DNA from: Gnetum montanum
Lineage: Eukaryota > Streptophyta > Gnetopsida > Gnetales > Gnetaceae
Reading direction: 5' to 3'
DNA length: 64,000 nucleotides
Assembly: GCA_015680685.1 (NCBI GenBank)
Contig: MNCI01000596.1
Span: 624,612-688,611, forward strand
A program made the translations under genes and the position numbers. The notes beneath the pieces were generated by a model, which had not been told where the DNA came from, ran no database searches, and saw nothing but the letters and a program-made list of their open reading frames with translations. Position 1 is the stretch's first letter; the number at the start of each line of letters is the position of its first letter. This document shows, one piece after another, positions 21,541 to 33,439 of this stretch.

Positions 21541-23460
21541 TGGAAACCTATGCTAATCATATGGGGCCCTCAGTTTTTTTTTATTTTTGTTTTACACGTT
21601 TTTGTCTTACACCTTTTTGTTTTACAAATTTCTTTATGTTTTTGTTTTACAACATCGTTATACTTTTTCCATTTTGTGTGTGTGTGTGTGTGTGTGTTCC
21701 ACCATGTAAGTTTTTCACCCAATAAGTGTTCAGAATGATGGTATGAACTGTTTTCATATTAATTGCTAATGTTTGATTTTTACCTTTAAGTCACAATGTT
21801 GATACTAAGGTATGTTTCTTTTGATATGGCAGGCAATGAGACCACTTCATCCATCCATCCACCAGTTTCTATGGTCTCTCTTGGCTTGCAAATGTATAGT
21901 CGCCTTCTAATAAGGACTTAAACGAATCGGTGACTGGGCATTTCTTAAACTAAGGAAGGACTCAAGGATTGCAAAGGGTGTGACTTCAAGAGAAGTTGAG
22001 GCTTTTGTGTTAGTCATTCTCTTAGGTGCTTGGATGTTTTCTTCTTGAGTTTTCTTGTCGTTTCGATGTTATCCAATTATCAGAAGCTGAGTCAATAAAA
22101 ATAAAAAGTCTTTGCATGGTGTGGTTCTCACGCATAAAAACACAAAACATACAAAAAAAAAGAAAAAAAAGAAAAAAAGAAAAAAAGTGAGAATTCAAAG
22201 CACACCCCTTAGACAAAATAAAACTTGGGCTACAAGCACTGGTTATGGAACCAAAAGTGTTCCCTCTAACTAAGGCCCTTCTCGCTTCCCATTCCCTACT
22301 TTGTTTCATCAGAATGGTGGTGGCTCTTTGGAGATGCATTCTTATTATTCAAGTGGTTGGTTTGGCCGAATGCATTGATGCAAATTCACTGGATGTGGTT
22401 GGTTTGAAGCTGGACTTGGAATGGGATTTGCAAAGTCACATTAATCATGAAACACACAAGGGGCTGTACACCACCTTATTCTTGAGATTCCATTCCATCC
22501 TCTTCTCTCCACCCTTCTCCCCATTGTTCACCTCATTGCCGGTTGTATCATTCGTGTACATATTTTGGTTGATGCATTGTTTTATTTTTGGTAAATTCTT
22601 ATGGTTAAGACTTTAACTCTTGTTCCAAATGACATTCCTAGAGCCTACGGACTCTTTGAATGCAGGTTTGTCAGGGCATTCAGGACATGGGCCTGCTTTG
22701 GGGAGGACCCACTGACATTCCTATTTGGAGCATTAGTTAAATTCTTTCCCCTAACATTTTGCAATTAATTTTCTTTTGTTCATTACCATCTTGACACCCA
22801 TTTCATCAATGCTATAGTTGTCCCTTTTTATCTATCTTTCTTACTCCCTTTCTTTCTTCATTCTAACGCTACCGGAGGTTCACGATTAGTCATGGGGGTA
22901 CGGGGCCTGATTTTTTTGATTTTCTCCTAGCCCTGAATTTTTTGATTTTCTTCCTAACCCCTACACCTTTGGTAGTCATCATTAATATATCCCCAAATCC
23001 GTATTAGCCATATCACAACCTAGCCAATGGATCTACACCAAAGCAAGGTATCAATTACATGATGATTCATTTACCCTTGCTAATATAAGATTGTGTTGTG
23101 TGTGCAGATGGCGATCATACAAACAACGGATTGGATCTGGAGCAAACACTTGGAATGGAGCAGCGTTGAAGCAGCTATGCAAGGAGCAAGGTCGATGGTG
23201 TAGTTATGGATAAACAACAAAGATGTAATCTTGGCGTTGGCAGTAGCAACACTTCTTTCTCTCTCTCTTTCTCAGCTGCCAACTAAGGCCTGATGTCATT
23301 GTAATAAGGTGTTCACCCTTGTTGTCATGAACACCAGTTTTTTCAAGTCTTGTAATGATGATCCGTTAACATGTCATCCCATTAGTTCCATTCCCCTCAA
23401 TAATTCCATACCTTCCCAATATTATTGTAAGGAACTCGAGGACAAGTTTTCATTCAGTCA
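21541..23460 (+). other. Gy-C 3' non-coding region
   Basis: No env-like or ORF-X-like frame recognised. It holds a (TG)11 run at 21,675-21,696, an A-rich stretch at 22,150-22,188, a CT-rich stretch near 23,253-23,275, and a segment GGGCCTGCTTTGGGGAGGACCCACT at about 22,689 shared with Gy-D at about 32,435. The longest frame (22,245-22,616, 123 codons) is hydrophobic near its end but has no recognised family and I do not call it a gene. Confidence 0.6.
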
Positions 23461-23468
23461 TGGGGGTA
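23461..23468 (+). other. 3' polypurine tract of Gy-C
   Basis: TGGGGGTA, preceded by CAGTCA, directly abuts the 3' LTR start TGATGAG. Confidence 0.7.
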
Positions 23469-24478
23469 TGATGAGATGTGATTTGCATGAGCTGCGATAT
23501 CTCATCCCATGTGATATCACGTATGCGATATCGTGTCATCCCCTGCGATGTCGCGTACGCGTTATCGCGGTCCACCGCCAAATCTATAAATTAGAGGCGG
23601 TAGTCCCCTTATTTCCCATCATAGGCTAGAAGTAGGAAAACTATGGCAGATTGATCACTCCAGAGATAGAATATTTTCCATGTGCCTGCAGTAGGAGTCC
23701 CCAAGTGAACAGATATTTATTCGAGCAACATTGTACCTAAACACAAGTTGTGTACGGCAATAAAGACGAGCTTTGTGGATAAACCTTGCAGTGCATGGAA
23801 TAGGATTTATTACTTGTTATTTATAATCCTTGTTATTTATTACCTGTTATTTCCTACCTATTATTTATTACCCTGCAGTAGCGCGGCATGAGTACGACTT
23901 GATTACAAGCATTTACGAATGTGTATGGCTAATCAAGAAATCGGCTGCTCATCAAGATTAGATTCTCTCACCCTTAACTTCTAGAATGCGGAATGAGTAT
24001 GACTTGATTACGAGCATCTAAGGATGTGTACAACTAGTCAAGGAATGGATGCTCATTACGCTTAGGCTAGTTAAGTTCCTCAGTACGACCACTTCGAGCA
24101 CATGCGTTACGCATGGTGATCCTAGTAACGATTAGCATTTGGTAGCTACGGTTGCGTAGTTCAGGGTGTGTACGGTAAGTGGGAACGAATGTTGACGCTA
24201 GTTAATTTAGACTTAGGTCATTAGTTAGAGTTAGCTAGTTTCTCAACCCTTCACCTCAATAGCATAGGAGAAAAACATAAAAAGATATAAAAATCATATA
24301 CCTCAGACTTACTTAACCGTACACCATGACAAACACAAGTAAGTCTAGGAAGACAACGAATGATTAACCCTAAATGTTCCATGGGGCGTGTAGGCACTTA
24401 GTCTGTAGAGTTCGAATGGATCACACATGCTACGCTCGTTTTGTATGGTTGAGTGTAGGGGTACCTCGCCACTCATCA
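23469..24478 (+). repeat. 3' LTR of Gy-C
   Basis: 1,010 bp from TGATGAG to CTCATCA. It aligns along its length to the 5' LTR, with mostly C/T and G/A differences and a short duplication adding a TCCTTGTTATTTAT-like segment near 23,826. It provides the polyadenylation region of the element transcript. It is followed by ACTTC, the second target-site copy. Confidence 0.9.
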
Positions 24479-24483
24479 ACTTC

Positions 24484-25330
24484 CTACCACTTTGCTTCAT
24501 TATACTTAGTATTGATTTTAATGTTAGATTTTGGTTGCATGATCTAGATCTTCTACATGGTTACGTTCATGTTTTCCTTGGCTAATCATTTGATCTCCAA
24601 TTTAGCTTACTTCATGTGTTCTTGAACGTGGAGGATGCTTTCTTTAATTTGTTCTTTATTTTATTTCATCTTTGTTAACCTTTTGTTTTTTGATGCTATG
24701 CTATTATTCTCCTCTATAATGTGATGATGGGCTTAAGATGGACATGTGATGTTGGTTAGACCTATGAAGCATCCCTAATTTCCTTCTCTTTCTTCCACTC
24801 AACTTACTTCTACTTGGTAATTAGACAAGTAAACTTATTATTGCAAAATTGGCTAAGCTAATTAGGAGCCATGAATTACACTAGGTCATTTAGTGAGACA
24901 TGAAGTTGGGTCATAACTTCTTCATGTAGCTTTTGTTAGAGTTGGATCATAAATTCTTATTTTAGCTTTTGTATATCTAACTTGGCTTATTATAATTAGA
25001 ATTCAAACAATAATAGTTTACCTTTTGTAGTGATTAGCTTAGATTACAAAAGTGTGACATCTTCAAGAATGTCAAATAAGGTCTTCATTATCTTCCTAGT
25101 ATGAAGTAGTTTGTCTAATCCTTTCTTATGTTTTTCTATGATCATGCTCCATTCAAGTATGATGCTCATTCCTATGAATACTTGAATATTTTCAATAACA
25201 CCAAAATTAGAAATTGGTATCATAGGAACATTAAGTGCCTTGTTGATATGATCAACAAGCACTACTACAACAATCTACTATCCCTCATGTAGCATCATCA
25301 TGATGATAGCTCCTTCTCTTGATTTCAAGG
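24484..25330 (-). pseudogene. Gy-B ORF-X, middle part
   Basis: On the minus strand a 72-codon frame (25,262-25,044) reads VDHINKALNVPMIPI and HKKGLDKLLHTRKIMKTLF. It aligns in order with Gy-D 34,741-34,940 (ITNHIKNPLMFP, EYEDILDQLL, GQVMQNLFGI). Further on, near 24,700-24,480, come Lys/Glu-rich helical pieces such as IKESILHVQEHMK and LAKENMN, the former resembling IKESIHQIREKF at Gy-D 35,320-35,355. It continues on the far side of Gy-C at 14,467. Broken by many stops. Confidence 0.6.
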
Positions 25331-26218
25331 TGATGAATCATGGTTTGTTAGGTGTTGATATTTGACCCTTGATATCAGACCCTTGATATCGAACCCTCGA
25401 TATTGGGTATGCGATATCGTGGCCTGGATAACGATATCAGATACATAATATTGTGATTCCTGTGTAAGCCTATAAATAAACATTTGGGTGCATAAGAAGG
25501 GGGGAGTCAATAAGTGTAGGAGTAGAGTCTTTTTGTTCATTTTTAGTTCATCTCAACTCTTTCCCTAGTGCATGCCCATAGTGTGACGATTGTAATTCTA
25601 TGGAAACTTTATTCAAGTGTGACGTACTTGGGCATGCACATGACCAGCAATAAAGATCGAGATTACTCCATCATTGTAGCATTCACTTAGTTTTAATTGC
25701 TTAATTATTATTGTTATTCATTTTTTTGTTAATTAATGTTTCTTTAACTTCCTTTACTATCCCTGTTATTAAATGTGGAATGAGTACGGCTTAATCACAA
25801 GCATTTAAGTGTGACTACTTGGTAACCTAGTAGCATATTTAGGAACGCTTAAGTAATATATGCTTGGTAATCTCAGAAGTAGTACATGAGGTCCAAGATG
25901 TGTATAGATGATTAAGGATGGATGCTCATCACACTTAGGCTAGCTTAGATTCTCTTCTCCTACTCCCTCTTAGCTTAAAACAAAGCTATTTTCCATTGCC
26001 TCTAGGAGTAGCACTAGTTTAGGCCCACATCATACATCTCACTTTGGACTAAACCATATGTGACAAAGCAGATACTATTCTAGTTGGGAAGACAACAAAC
26101 TACAATCAATGTGTAACTATCTAGATACCACAACTAGCCTATCTATGGAGTTCGACTGGATTGTGCATGAACACTTGTATTCGTATGGTTGAGTGTAGGG
26201 GTACCTCGCCACTCATCA
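25331..26218 (+). repeat. 5' LTR of Gy-D
   Basis: 888 bp, starts TGATGAATCATGG, ends CTCATCA. U3 has five GATATC-type palindromes (25,365-25,440 region), then TATAAATA at 25,471-25,478; later AGCAATAAAGATCGAGATT (about 25,649) and the family end GAGTGTAGGGGTACCTCGCC. The start is chosen by alignment to the 3' LTR start TGATAAAATCATT. Confidence 0.75.
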
Positions 26219-26219
26219 T

Positions 26220-26237
26220 TGGTGCCATTTCTGGGGA
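26220..26237 (+). other. Primer binding site of Gy-D, degenerate tRNA-Asp type
   Basis: TGGTGCCATTTCTGGGGA matches 14 of 18 with the tRNA-Asp-type site of Gy-C and sits in the same place, one base after the LTR. Confidence 0.6.
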
Positions 26238-26351
26238 TGGTGTTAGTTATCTAGATTAGTTACATCATACAAGATCGCTGTAATGAAGCATTAACATTAT
26301 ATCTTTTAGAAAAGAGATTAATTTCAAGTAAGTTACACACAATTTGTAGTA

Positions 26352-28139
26352 ATGTCTCCATCACAAGACCATGCTAATGCCACAACTAGTGAGGCAATTC
26401 ATTGGAGAACCAACAAATTCTATGATGATGAAGACGAAGTTGAGAGTACTCAATCTTATGCAGAGTCCTCCTATGTACATAAACAAAGAAAACATTGTTC
26501 CAAATCACAAATCCATAACCTACCTAGTGACGATGAACTCTTGCTAGCCACTAAGAGCCTAATGCATATACAAGAGGTTGTTTGAATATCCCGTAGGCAT
26601 CATAAGGAAAGCCTTCTACCCAGGCTTGATTTAAACAACTTTCCCAAATTTTCAGGAGGCTATGATTTAGATCTGCAACATTATTTACAAGTCTTCCATG
26701 ATGCTTGTGTATGGAATAATATTGATAATGGGTGGAAAAAACTTAAGATCTTTCTTACGACACTTGTTGGCCACGAAAAAATATGGTACAAGTCCTTAAG
26801 ACCAAAATCAATTTGACATTGGTCAACAATGGTAGAACTCTTCAATGAAAGATATAAAACCTATGCAAGAGTGTCAGCCTTGAGGAGAAAAATCCAAGAG
26901 TGGAAAAAAGTGCAACATGAACCCTTGAACATGGCCTTAGAAAGATATTACTCTTTGTTAAACAAATGCCTAGGCCATGGGTTTTTCGAGGAAAGGCTAA
27001 TGTACCATAGCATGGAGAGGCTTCGTAATGAGACAAGGAAGACCCTAGGGATGTATGTCCGAGGTCAACTATATGAGCTATGAACCCATCAATTCTAAGA
27101 GCTTATTAAGTAGGTAGAAAAAGAAGAAGTAGAAATGGCTAAATGGGAGAATGTTGAAAGGTCTCAACGGGACCAAAATCTTGAATTAGCAAAGGTCCAT
27201 AATAATGAAGAGGAGAAATCAACTCACCTCAAGGAGGTGGAATCATCTTTGCCAATACTACAATCACTAGATGAAATTGAGACAAAGATCAATAAGATGA
27301 TGGAATGGATACATGAAAAATGTGAAGAATATGCCAACACTATTAAAGGTAGAACCATGACGAACCAAGAAGTAGGACAAAACACCCTTAAGCAATCGGA
27401 AAGAAGGGTTGAAGAGAATAAGAACTCAACTGCTAATCATACGTATCAATGTACTATTTGCCTATATGATCACCCCAAAGGTAAATGCCCAATATTGTGA
27501 CATTTACATGAGCATTGGGGAGGAATGTTACATCTAGAGTTCATACAAAAATACTGTGTTCAGTCATAGTGGCAAAAATCCCAATCATGGAGGAGCCCAC
27601 CCCCAAATTGGTCACACCCTTCATATCATCCGAACCCAAGCGCTTATTAGGTTCAACATCCTATTTCCTCAATTGGGTCAACATCCTCTATCTCACCACA
27701 TCATTATCATTCTCCTAAATACTATCAACCCATGTCCTCTCCCACAAGATCACCACCTCATGTTCCTTGCACTTCTCCTCGCCCTCAATATTCTCATCCT
27801 TCACCTCCTTCTACATTGCCACCAATAGTACCAGTAGGTTTTGTACCATAGCACCAACCCATGAATGTTACTTGTGCTACTACTGTCAACAACAGTGGAG
27901 GTCCTCCACAATGTCAAAAGCATCCTTTCTTTAGGCATGACTATAGAAATAGACAACATAGTTTTGAAACCACTGCATCCACCACCTCAACACAAGTCCA
28001 GTGCTGCGATGCATCTCCTCCTTCAAACCCAACACATCCTGTTACGTTATCCAAGCCACCAATCAACACTCCAAAAACTATGTGGCCCAATGAATATAAC
28101 CACGTAGGGAGACATATTGATCCTTGCATACCATCTTAA
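26352..28139 (+). pseudogene. Gy-D gag with zinc knuckle, broken by stops
   Basis: ATG 26,352 begins an acidic region, followed after a stop by the gag core: RLDLNNFPKFSGGYDLDLQHY, GWKKLKIF, EKIWYKSLR, ELFNERYKTYARVS, LNKCLGHGF and RNETRKTLGMYVRGQL. A charged helix follows, then a CCHC knuckle C-T-I-C-L-Y-D-H-P-K-G-K-C near 27,452-27,492 that would bind element RNA, and a Pro-rich tail (about 27,570-28,139). Stops at about 26,583, 26,816, 27,081, 27,092 and 27,498 break it; several replace Arg, Trp or Gln codons. It ends within a few bases of the start of the inverted pol block. Confidence 0.8.
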
Positions 28140-28145
28140 GCTTGA

Positions 28146-30430
28146 TATCATGCATCATGACTAGAAATATTATTAAGAAAAACATAGATAATATCCACAA
28201 TAGAAATTAAATGATATAAGAAAATTGAAAACTATAAATTATTGGAAACTATTAACAAAAGGAAAATGTATTAAGAATTGAATAATTTAAAAAATATAAA
28301 AATAAAAAAATTTAAAAAGGTAAAAATATTATGCAACTCTTAAATCAACATGAAGTATCTCCCTCATGATTAAGCTTTAAGAGGATATATAGAAGATAGA
28401 TCATGCAACAATGGTTATTATGGGTATGAAGGTGGTTATGGCTTCCATGGGTTCCCTAAATGATTTACTTTGTTATATGTTGAATAGGATCATTTTTTAT
28501 GGATTTGAAGGATGTTAGATCTATATAAGGCATCAAATCAATAAACTAAGTGAACAATGTAGGTTTCCTCCCAAAGCATCTAAAATTTGTTGTGTTGAAG
28601 CATATGACTAGTATAGAACCTTGTCACTTGGTTTTACATGTAGATATCTGATCCTCATATTGTATCTTTTTCCTTTATAGACTTTATGGACTTTGTTGTA
28701 TAAGAACAATCATGCAATTTTTATTTAGTACATTTAGGTTCATCAACTATTCTCATTGTTCTAGATTTAGGTATAATTCTAGGTCACATATAGTGGATAA
28801 CATATGAACTTTAGCTTGGATTAGTAATTATACACTAATTCATAGGAAGAATATCCTATGGAAATTTTCAATGTGAGTCTATAAGCTCATAGGGCATCAT
28901 TAATTTTTTTGCTTCAATCCTATCTATATTTACTAATTATGCAAGTTAAGATCATGATGATCTTCATATTCATAACTTTGACTTGGTCATTAGTTGAGAT
29001 AGTAAGGTGTATTTAGTTTGTGGTCCACCCCTAAGTGTTGCATAAGTTGTTTAAATGTTATTTCTAATAAGTGTGTTTCATTATCTAAAACAAGTGCTTG
29101 TTTCATGATAAATCTATTCATCCCATGTTGCTTAAATAACTTGGTAGTAGTTACTGTAGTACAATCATTGACTATAGTAGCTTTATTCTACTTTATGTAA
29201 TAGTATATAGCAATAGTGATATACATATTTTTATTTAATTTTTGAGTGATGGAACTCATAAAGTCAATTTCCTAGTTATAAAAAATATTTAGTGATTAGA
29301 TCAACTATTATAGTCCCTTAAAATAAGTTGTCATACCACTATCCTCAACAACATTTAAGGAATATAATAAAGTGATGCATATCTCCTAATATTATGAGTA
29401 AAAATAGCTAGTCATTAGGATTTCTAGGGCTATTCATCTTCTAGAGTAATGTCCACCACAAAACCCTTCATGCATATCCTAGAGAACTCTTAACTAGTTC
29501 TCGTCTAGCATATACTAGTGAACTAGGCCATCTACACAAATTTTATGAAGGTTTTTCTCTATCTTCATGTAGAACTTAAATTGGTGGAGAAACTATTTTA
29601 TCCTATGCTATTCTCATTTATTACAAATCTTATGTTCTTTCTAGTAAGTGAGATAGTTAGAAAAGCAAGGGGTGATTGTTGATTGAGAGATTGCAGTAGT
29701 TTTAGCAAATAAAGACTCATCTAGAAATTGATCAAATATGTGCTCTTCATTTACGTTGTTATCCCATCATAACCAAGACAAATGATCTATAACAACATTC
29801 TCAATTCCCTTCTTATTAATCATTGTAATGTTGAATTCCTAAAGGATTACCATTCATTGAATGATTTATTCATGAGGAACTAGATCATACTATGATTAAT
29901 ATACACCAAATAGCCGATCACATAGTTCTTCTACCTTTTGACCACATTAACCACCATCATCAAATCCTTCTCTATCATGGTGTAATTAAGTTGCACACTC
30001 ATAATGCTTCTTCTTGTATAATGGATGTAATATGGATGTTTCTAATTATTCAACTATGTAAGCATGATCCTCAAAGCATAGTTTGATACCTCAATCATGA
30101 TATGAAAAGACTTAAGCCATTAAGGTATTTATAAAATGAAAGTTTCTACAAGTATTTTCTTGAGGAGATTAAAAGCCATTCTGCAATCCTCCATCCAAAT
30201 GAATAGTACATCTTTCTTTGTGACTTCTACTAATGGCTTGGTATTCTTAAAGAAATTCTTGATAAAGCACTTCTAGAAGTAACTGTGTCAAAGGAAGTAC
30301 AACATGTCTTTCACTATTTAAGATCTCTATGCCATTCCCTAGATCACTTTAAATTTTTTCTAGATCCATATTAATTTATTTTTTAAGACTCAATACCCTA
30401 GGTGATGAATTGTCTAGTGGAATTTTATAA
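28146..30430 (-). pseudogene. Gypsy pol block (RT end, RNase H, integrase), inverted relative to Gy-D
   Basis: Minus strand, right to left: end of RT (AFNLLKKILVET near 30,170), RNase H (FHIMIEVSNYALR; YYIHYTRRSIM; QLNYTMIEKDLMMVV), integrase zinc motif (MHEGFCGGHYS near 29,475), core (NRFIMKQALVLDNETHL and MQHLGVDHKLNTPYY, 29,130-29,000), and C-terminal remnants to about 28,430. A minus-strand CATGAGGGAGATA at about 28,355-28,368 corresponds to the internal polypurine tract, and T-rich sequence follows to 28,146. Stops and frameshifts are frequent. No LTR flanks it. The best reading is that the pol of Gy-D itself was inverted; a separate truncated insertion is possible. Confidence 0.75.
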
Positions 30431-31599
30431 GTTGATTGTAAGCCCTAGACTCAGGAAGTATTTTTCATATACATGGTTGAGGTTTCTACCTCCTAGCTTT
30501 GCATACTAGACTTCCATATGATACGTTCAGGTTTAGTGCATGTTTTAGGCTTCTTAGGATATCTTTGACTTCATTTGAAAATCCTAGGAACCTTTGGATA
30601 TGTTTCCTAGTATTAGCTCTTATTTAGACTTGGTGAGTAAAGAGTGCTAGGAGAAGGTAAGTTGACTACCCTACATCAAGGCACCCCATGCATTAGTGTA
30701 GTGGTGTTGACACAACTCTTTGTAGACTTGGTTTGGTCCCTTTGCTCATGAGTTTCATTTAGTATGTTTCTGGGTTGCTTAGGCTATGCTGACGAATCTT
30801 TGTTGATGCTTGGACATTGGCAAACCTCTCATATTGTGTTGTGAAAACTATAAATATTTGGGATAAGCTCTCACACATATCTTATGTATAACTTTGATTT
30901 TATTTGGCTTTTGAAATTTAATTTTATGTGAAGGGCTCTTCCTATCTTGGATAAGTTAATTTCCATCCTTGTCCTATGTGTGCTTTGATTTGTTACTTTC
31001 ATAAGTGCAGCTAGATTCTATCAGAGTGCTACCTTACTTCCATAGCCTAGAACCATTTGATCAATATAGAGTTCAGTATTTACATGATTAATAAAGATCA
31101 TGGTTTTCCCTTGATCTATCATTGATGCCTTAAATACTAAAATAATGAAAATATTTATGTAATTCTTATTTCATCAAGGTTTGATGATTCATTTCTTATC
31201 CAAGGAGATCATAACTATATGACATGATGTCGAACCATTGAGGTTGTGATTAAGAACTATTTTATTGCATTTCATATGTGGTGTTGCACCTATCCCGAAG
31301 AGGGATTGTGATGCATGTGTGTTTATTATTATTTTATCCATTTTAATTGGAAAATCCATAGCAAATTATAAAGTATAAAATCATAAATATTTTTTCTATC
31401 TTTCAAAATGACAACACAAGTTTCCATTTGTATCATATGTATTATAATCTATTATATATTTTTTGAATGCAATAATATAAATAAATTTTTTTAGAAAACC
31501 ACTCAACATCATCTTCAAATCTTATGATTGAATTACATTGCATTTTGTATGATAAATTTCATTGGTCCAAAATTAATAGGACCCCTATCATTTGCAATG
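30431..31599. other. No feature recognised
   Basis: No coding similarity could be supported. The left part may hold more decayed RT on the minus strand, because the adjacent block ends without a clear edge. The missing protease and early RT of Gy-D should lie here if the inversion reading is right. Confidence 0.4.
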
Positions 31600-33050
31600 T
31601 TGTTGGAGAAGACATTGGTGAATTACCTGAAAATACTTATACATTCTTGATTTTAATATTTATTCAAATTAAGTTTGTGTTTCTTTAGTGTTATGTGTAG
31701 GTCTTGAGCATGAATGAGATGGTGGATAGTGCTAAGAGTGCACCAAAGACCTCTAGAAATTTAGCCCTTCCATTCAAAGGATGTAACCCTTCCACTAGTC
31801 ATGTTGGATCATCATCAAGATAAGTAGGGAAGATGAAGAGATGCTCATGGAATTTTTATGGGACTACTTCTAGCTACTATAGATGATCTCAAAAAGGCCA
31901 TGATCAACATGGATCTCGAGGATCAACACATGTCATTATAGGGCTCAAAAGATATGTTATCCAATCCTGAAGGCATTTCTTTGTCTAATGGCCAAGTCTC
32001 CTTCACAAAAAAAAATTTGCTATTAATAAACTACTTCCTTGAATTGTGTTTCCAAGTGGTAATAATTATTGTAGTTGTGAGAGTCTTTTGATTGCTAGTT
32101 TTAGAAAAATGTAATGTGATGTTACTAGTAAGTGGTATGGACTTGGTTTGAATCTTGGATGGAAGGGCTAATGATTACTTTAATCATACTTTACACATAG
32201 AATTCATTATGCCTATGGTAAGATCCCTCATGTTCCAATTCTCTACAATCCTTGCTACTCTTATCCCACCTCACTGTTATATGTAATCATACTTTAAAGG
32301 TTTTGTATAATATAGTATTATTTTCTCATTAAAGCAATACTAAGATGTGTATTTTCAAAGACTAGTATGTTCCACATCCAACTTCTTAAGTGCCTATGGA
32401 CATTTGTAGGTGTGCTTAAAGAAGGGCACTAAGGGCTGGAGCCTACTTTGGGGAGGATCCACTTGTATAACTCTTGTGCTTCATATCTAATGATCAATTC
32501 CATATCATCTTATGCCTCCAAAATACTTAAACCATCATTTTTACTTTCCTACAAACTTATAGCTAATCATACCTTTGGAAATTCCTATCAACCACTTCCA
32601 ATAAATCTAATTAATTTAATTTGCCTAAGATTCCTTCTTTAATATAATTATAACACTAAATTATCATATTTTGATCATCATCATTGCTCAAGAATCCTTT
32701 AAACCATTTCTACATCTTCCAGACTATTCATTTCACTCAAATTTCCCATCAAAATTTGTTCAAAATTTCAAAAGTTTTGATAGTGATGCTATAGTTGTGA
32801 TGTATTAGGCCCTAATATGTTACAACTACAATGTTGTATCTATGATTTCACCATCACATATATCTATATATATGCATAAGGAGTTAGAAATTTTTCATTC
32901 TTCTTATTCAATGCATAGGAAGTTCATGTCATTTTTCTAATCCTCTAGCCATGAAACTTGAAGGCTTCATAAATTACTCATGATAGTTCAATTTGTATGA
33001 TTCTTGAACCCTCTTGATCATAGGGCAATCAACTTAGTCATGGGGGAGAG
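31600..33050 (+). other. Gy-D 3' non-coding region with internal polypurine tract
   Basis: Shares the GGAGCCTACTTTGGGGAGGATCCACTT segment (about 32,435-32,462) with the 3' non-coding region of Gy-C. It ends in AGTCATGGGGGAGAG (33,036-33,050), where Gy-C has AGTCATGGGGGTA followed at once by its 3' LTR. In Gy-D, ORF-X follows instead. Confidence 0.55.
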
Positions 33051-33439
33051 TGCTATGCATAGTTTGTGTGATTTGAGCAAGATTTTTCTAACACCCAGAA
33101 GAGTACATTAAGGGTAAGAATAATAACAATCAATTAAATATTGATTAAATAATTATATAAGAGCTAATAAACTTAATCATTCCTATTAATTACCTATTTG
33201 CATACACAATAAGAAAGAAAATAACAATTATGAAAGGCCATAACAATTAAAAGATACAACAAATAAGGGTTTCTTTTTGAAATTTTTCTAACTTTGCAAT
33301 CCTAATAGGAGTTATATGGTAATAATAAGGATAAATTTTGATCTAATCCATGAGCTTGAGAGAGGATTATGAACCATTAGGAACCTATTTGAATTCCTTG
33401 GATGATCTCAAATTAATCCTTTATGATTACAGATTGTTC

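Larger units (their letters stand above)
14468..24478 (+). mobile_element. Gy-C: near-complete Ty3/gypsy (Athila-like) retrotransposon
   Basis: A 10.0-kb element with both LTRs (TGATGAG...CTCATCA), tRNA-Asp primer site, gag, protease, RT, RNase H, integrase, an internal polypurine tract, a 1.9-kb 3' non-coding region, a terminal polypurine tract and a 4-of-5 target duplication. No chromodomain was seen after integrase. The primer type, the F-M-D-D-like RT motif and long LTRs suggest the Athila/Tat group, more Athila-like. The LTRs look roughly 90-95 percent identical by eye. Coding regions have many stops, so it is not autonomous. It inserted into ORF-X of Gy-B. Confidence 0.9.

Noticed and set aside
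22245-22616. 123-codon frame in the Gy-C 3' region as a possible env gene
   Set aside because: No signal peptide in a convincing place, no match to ORF-X, and no equivalent frame in Gy-D. A hydrophobic C-terminal stretch alone is not enough.
29018-29200. 60-codon plus-strand frame with CCISCLNVISNKCVSLS
   Set aside because: It is antisense to the integrase core; a similar antisense frame occurs opposite Gy-C integrase at 20,674-20,868.
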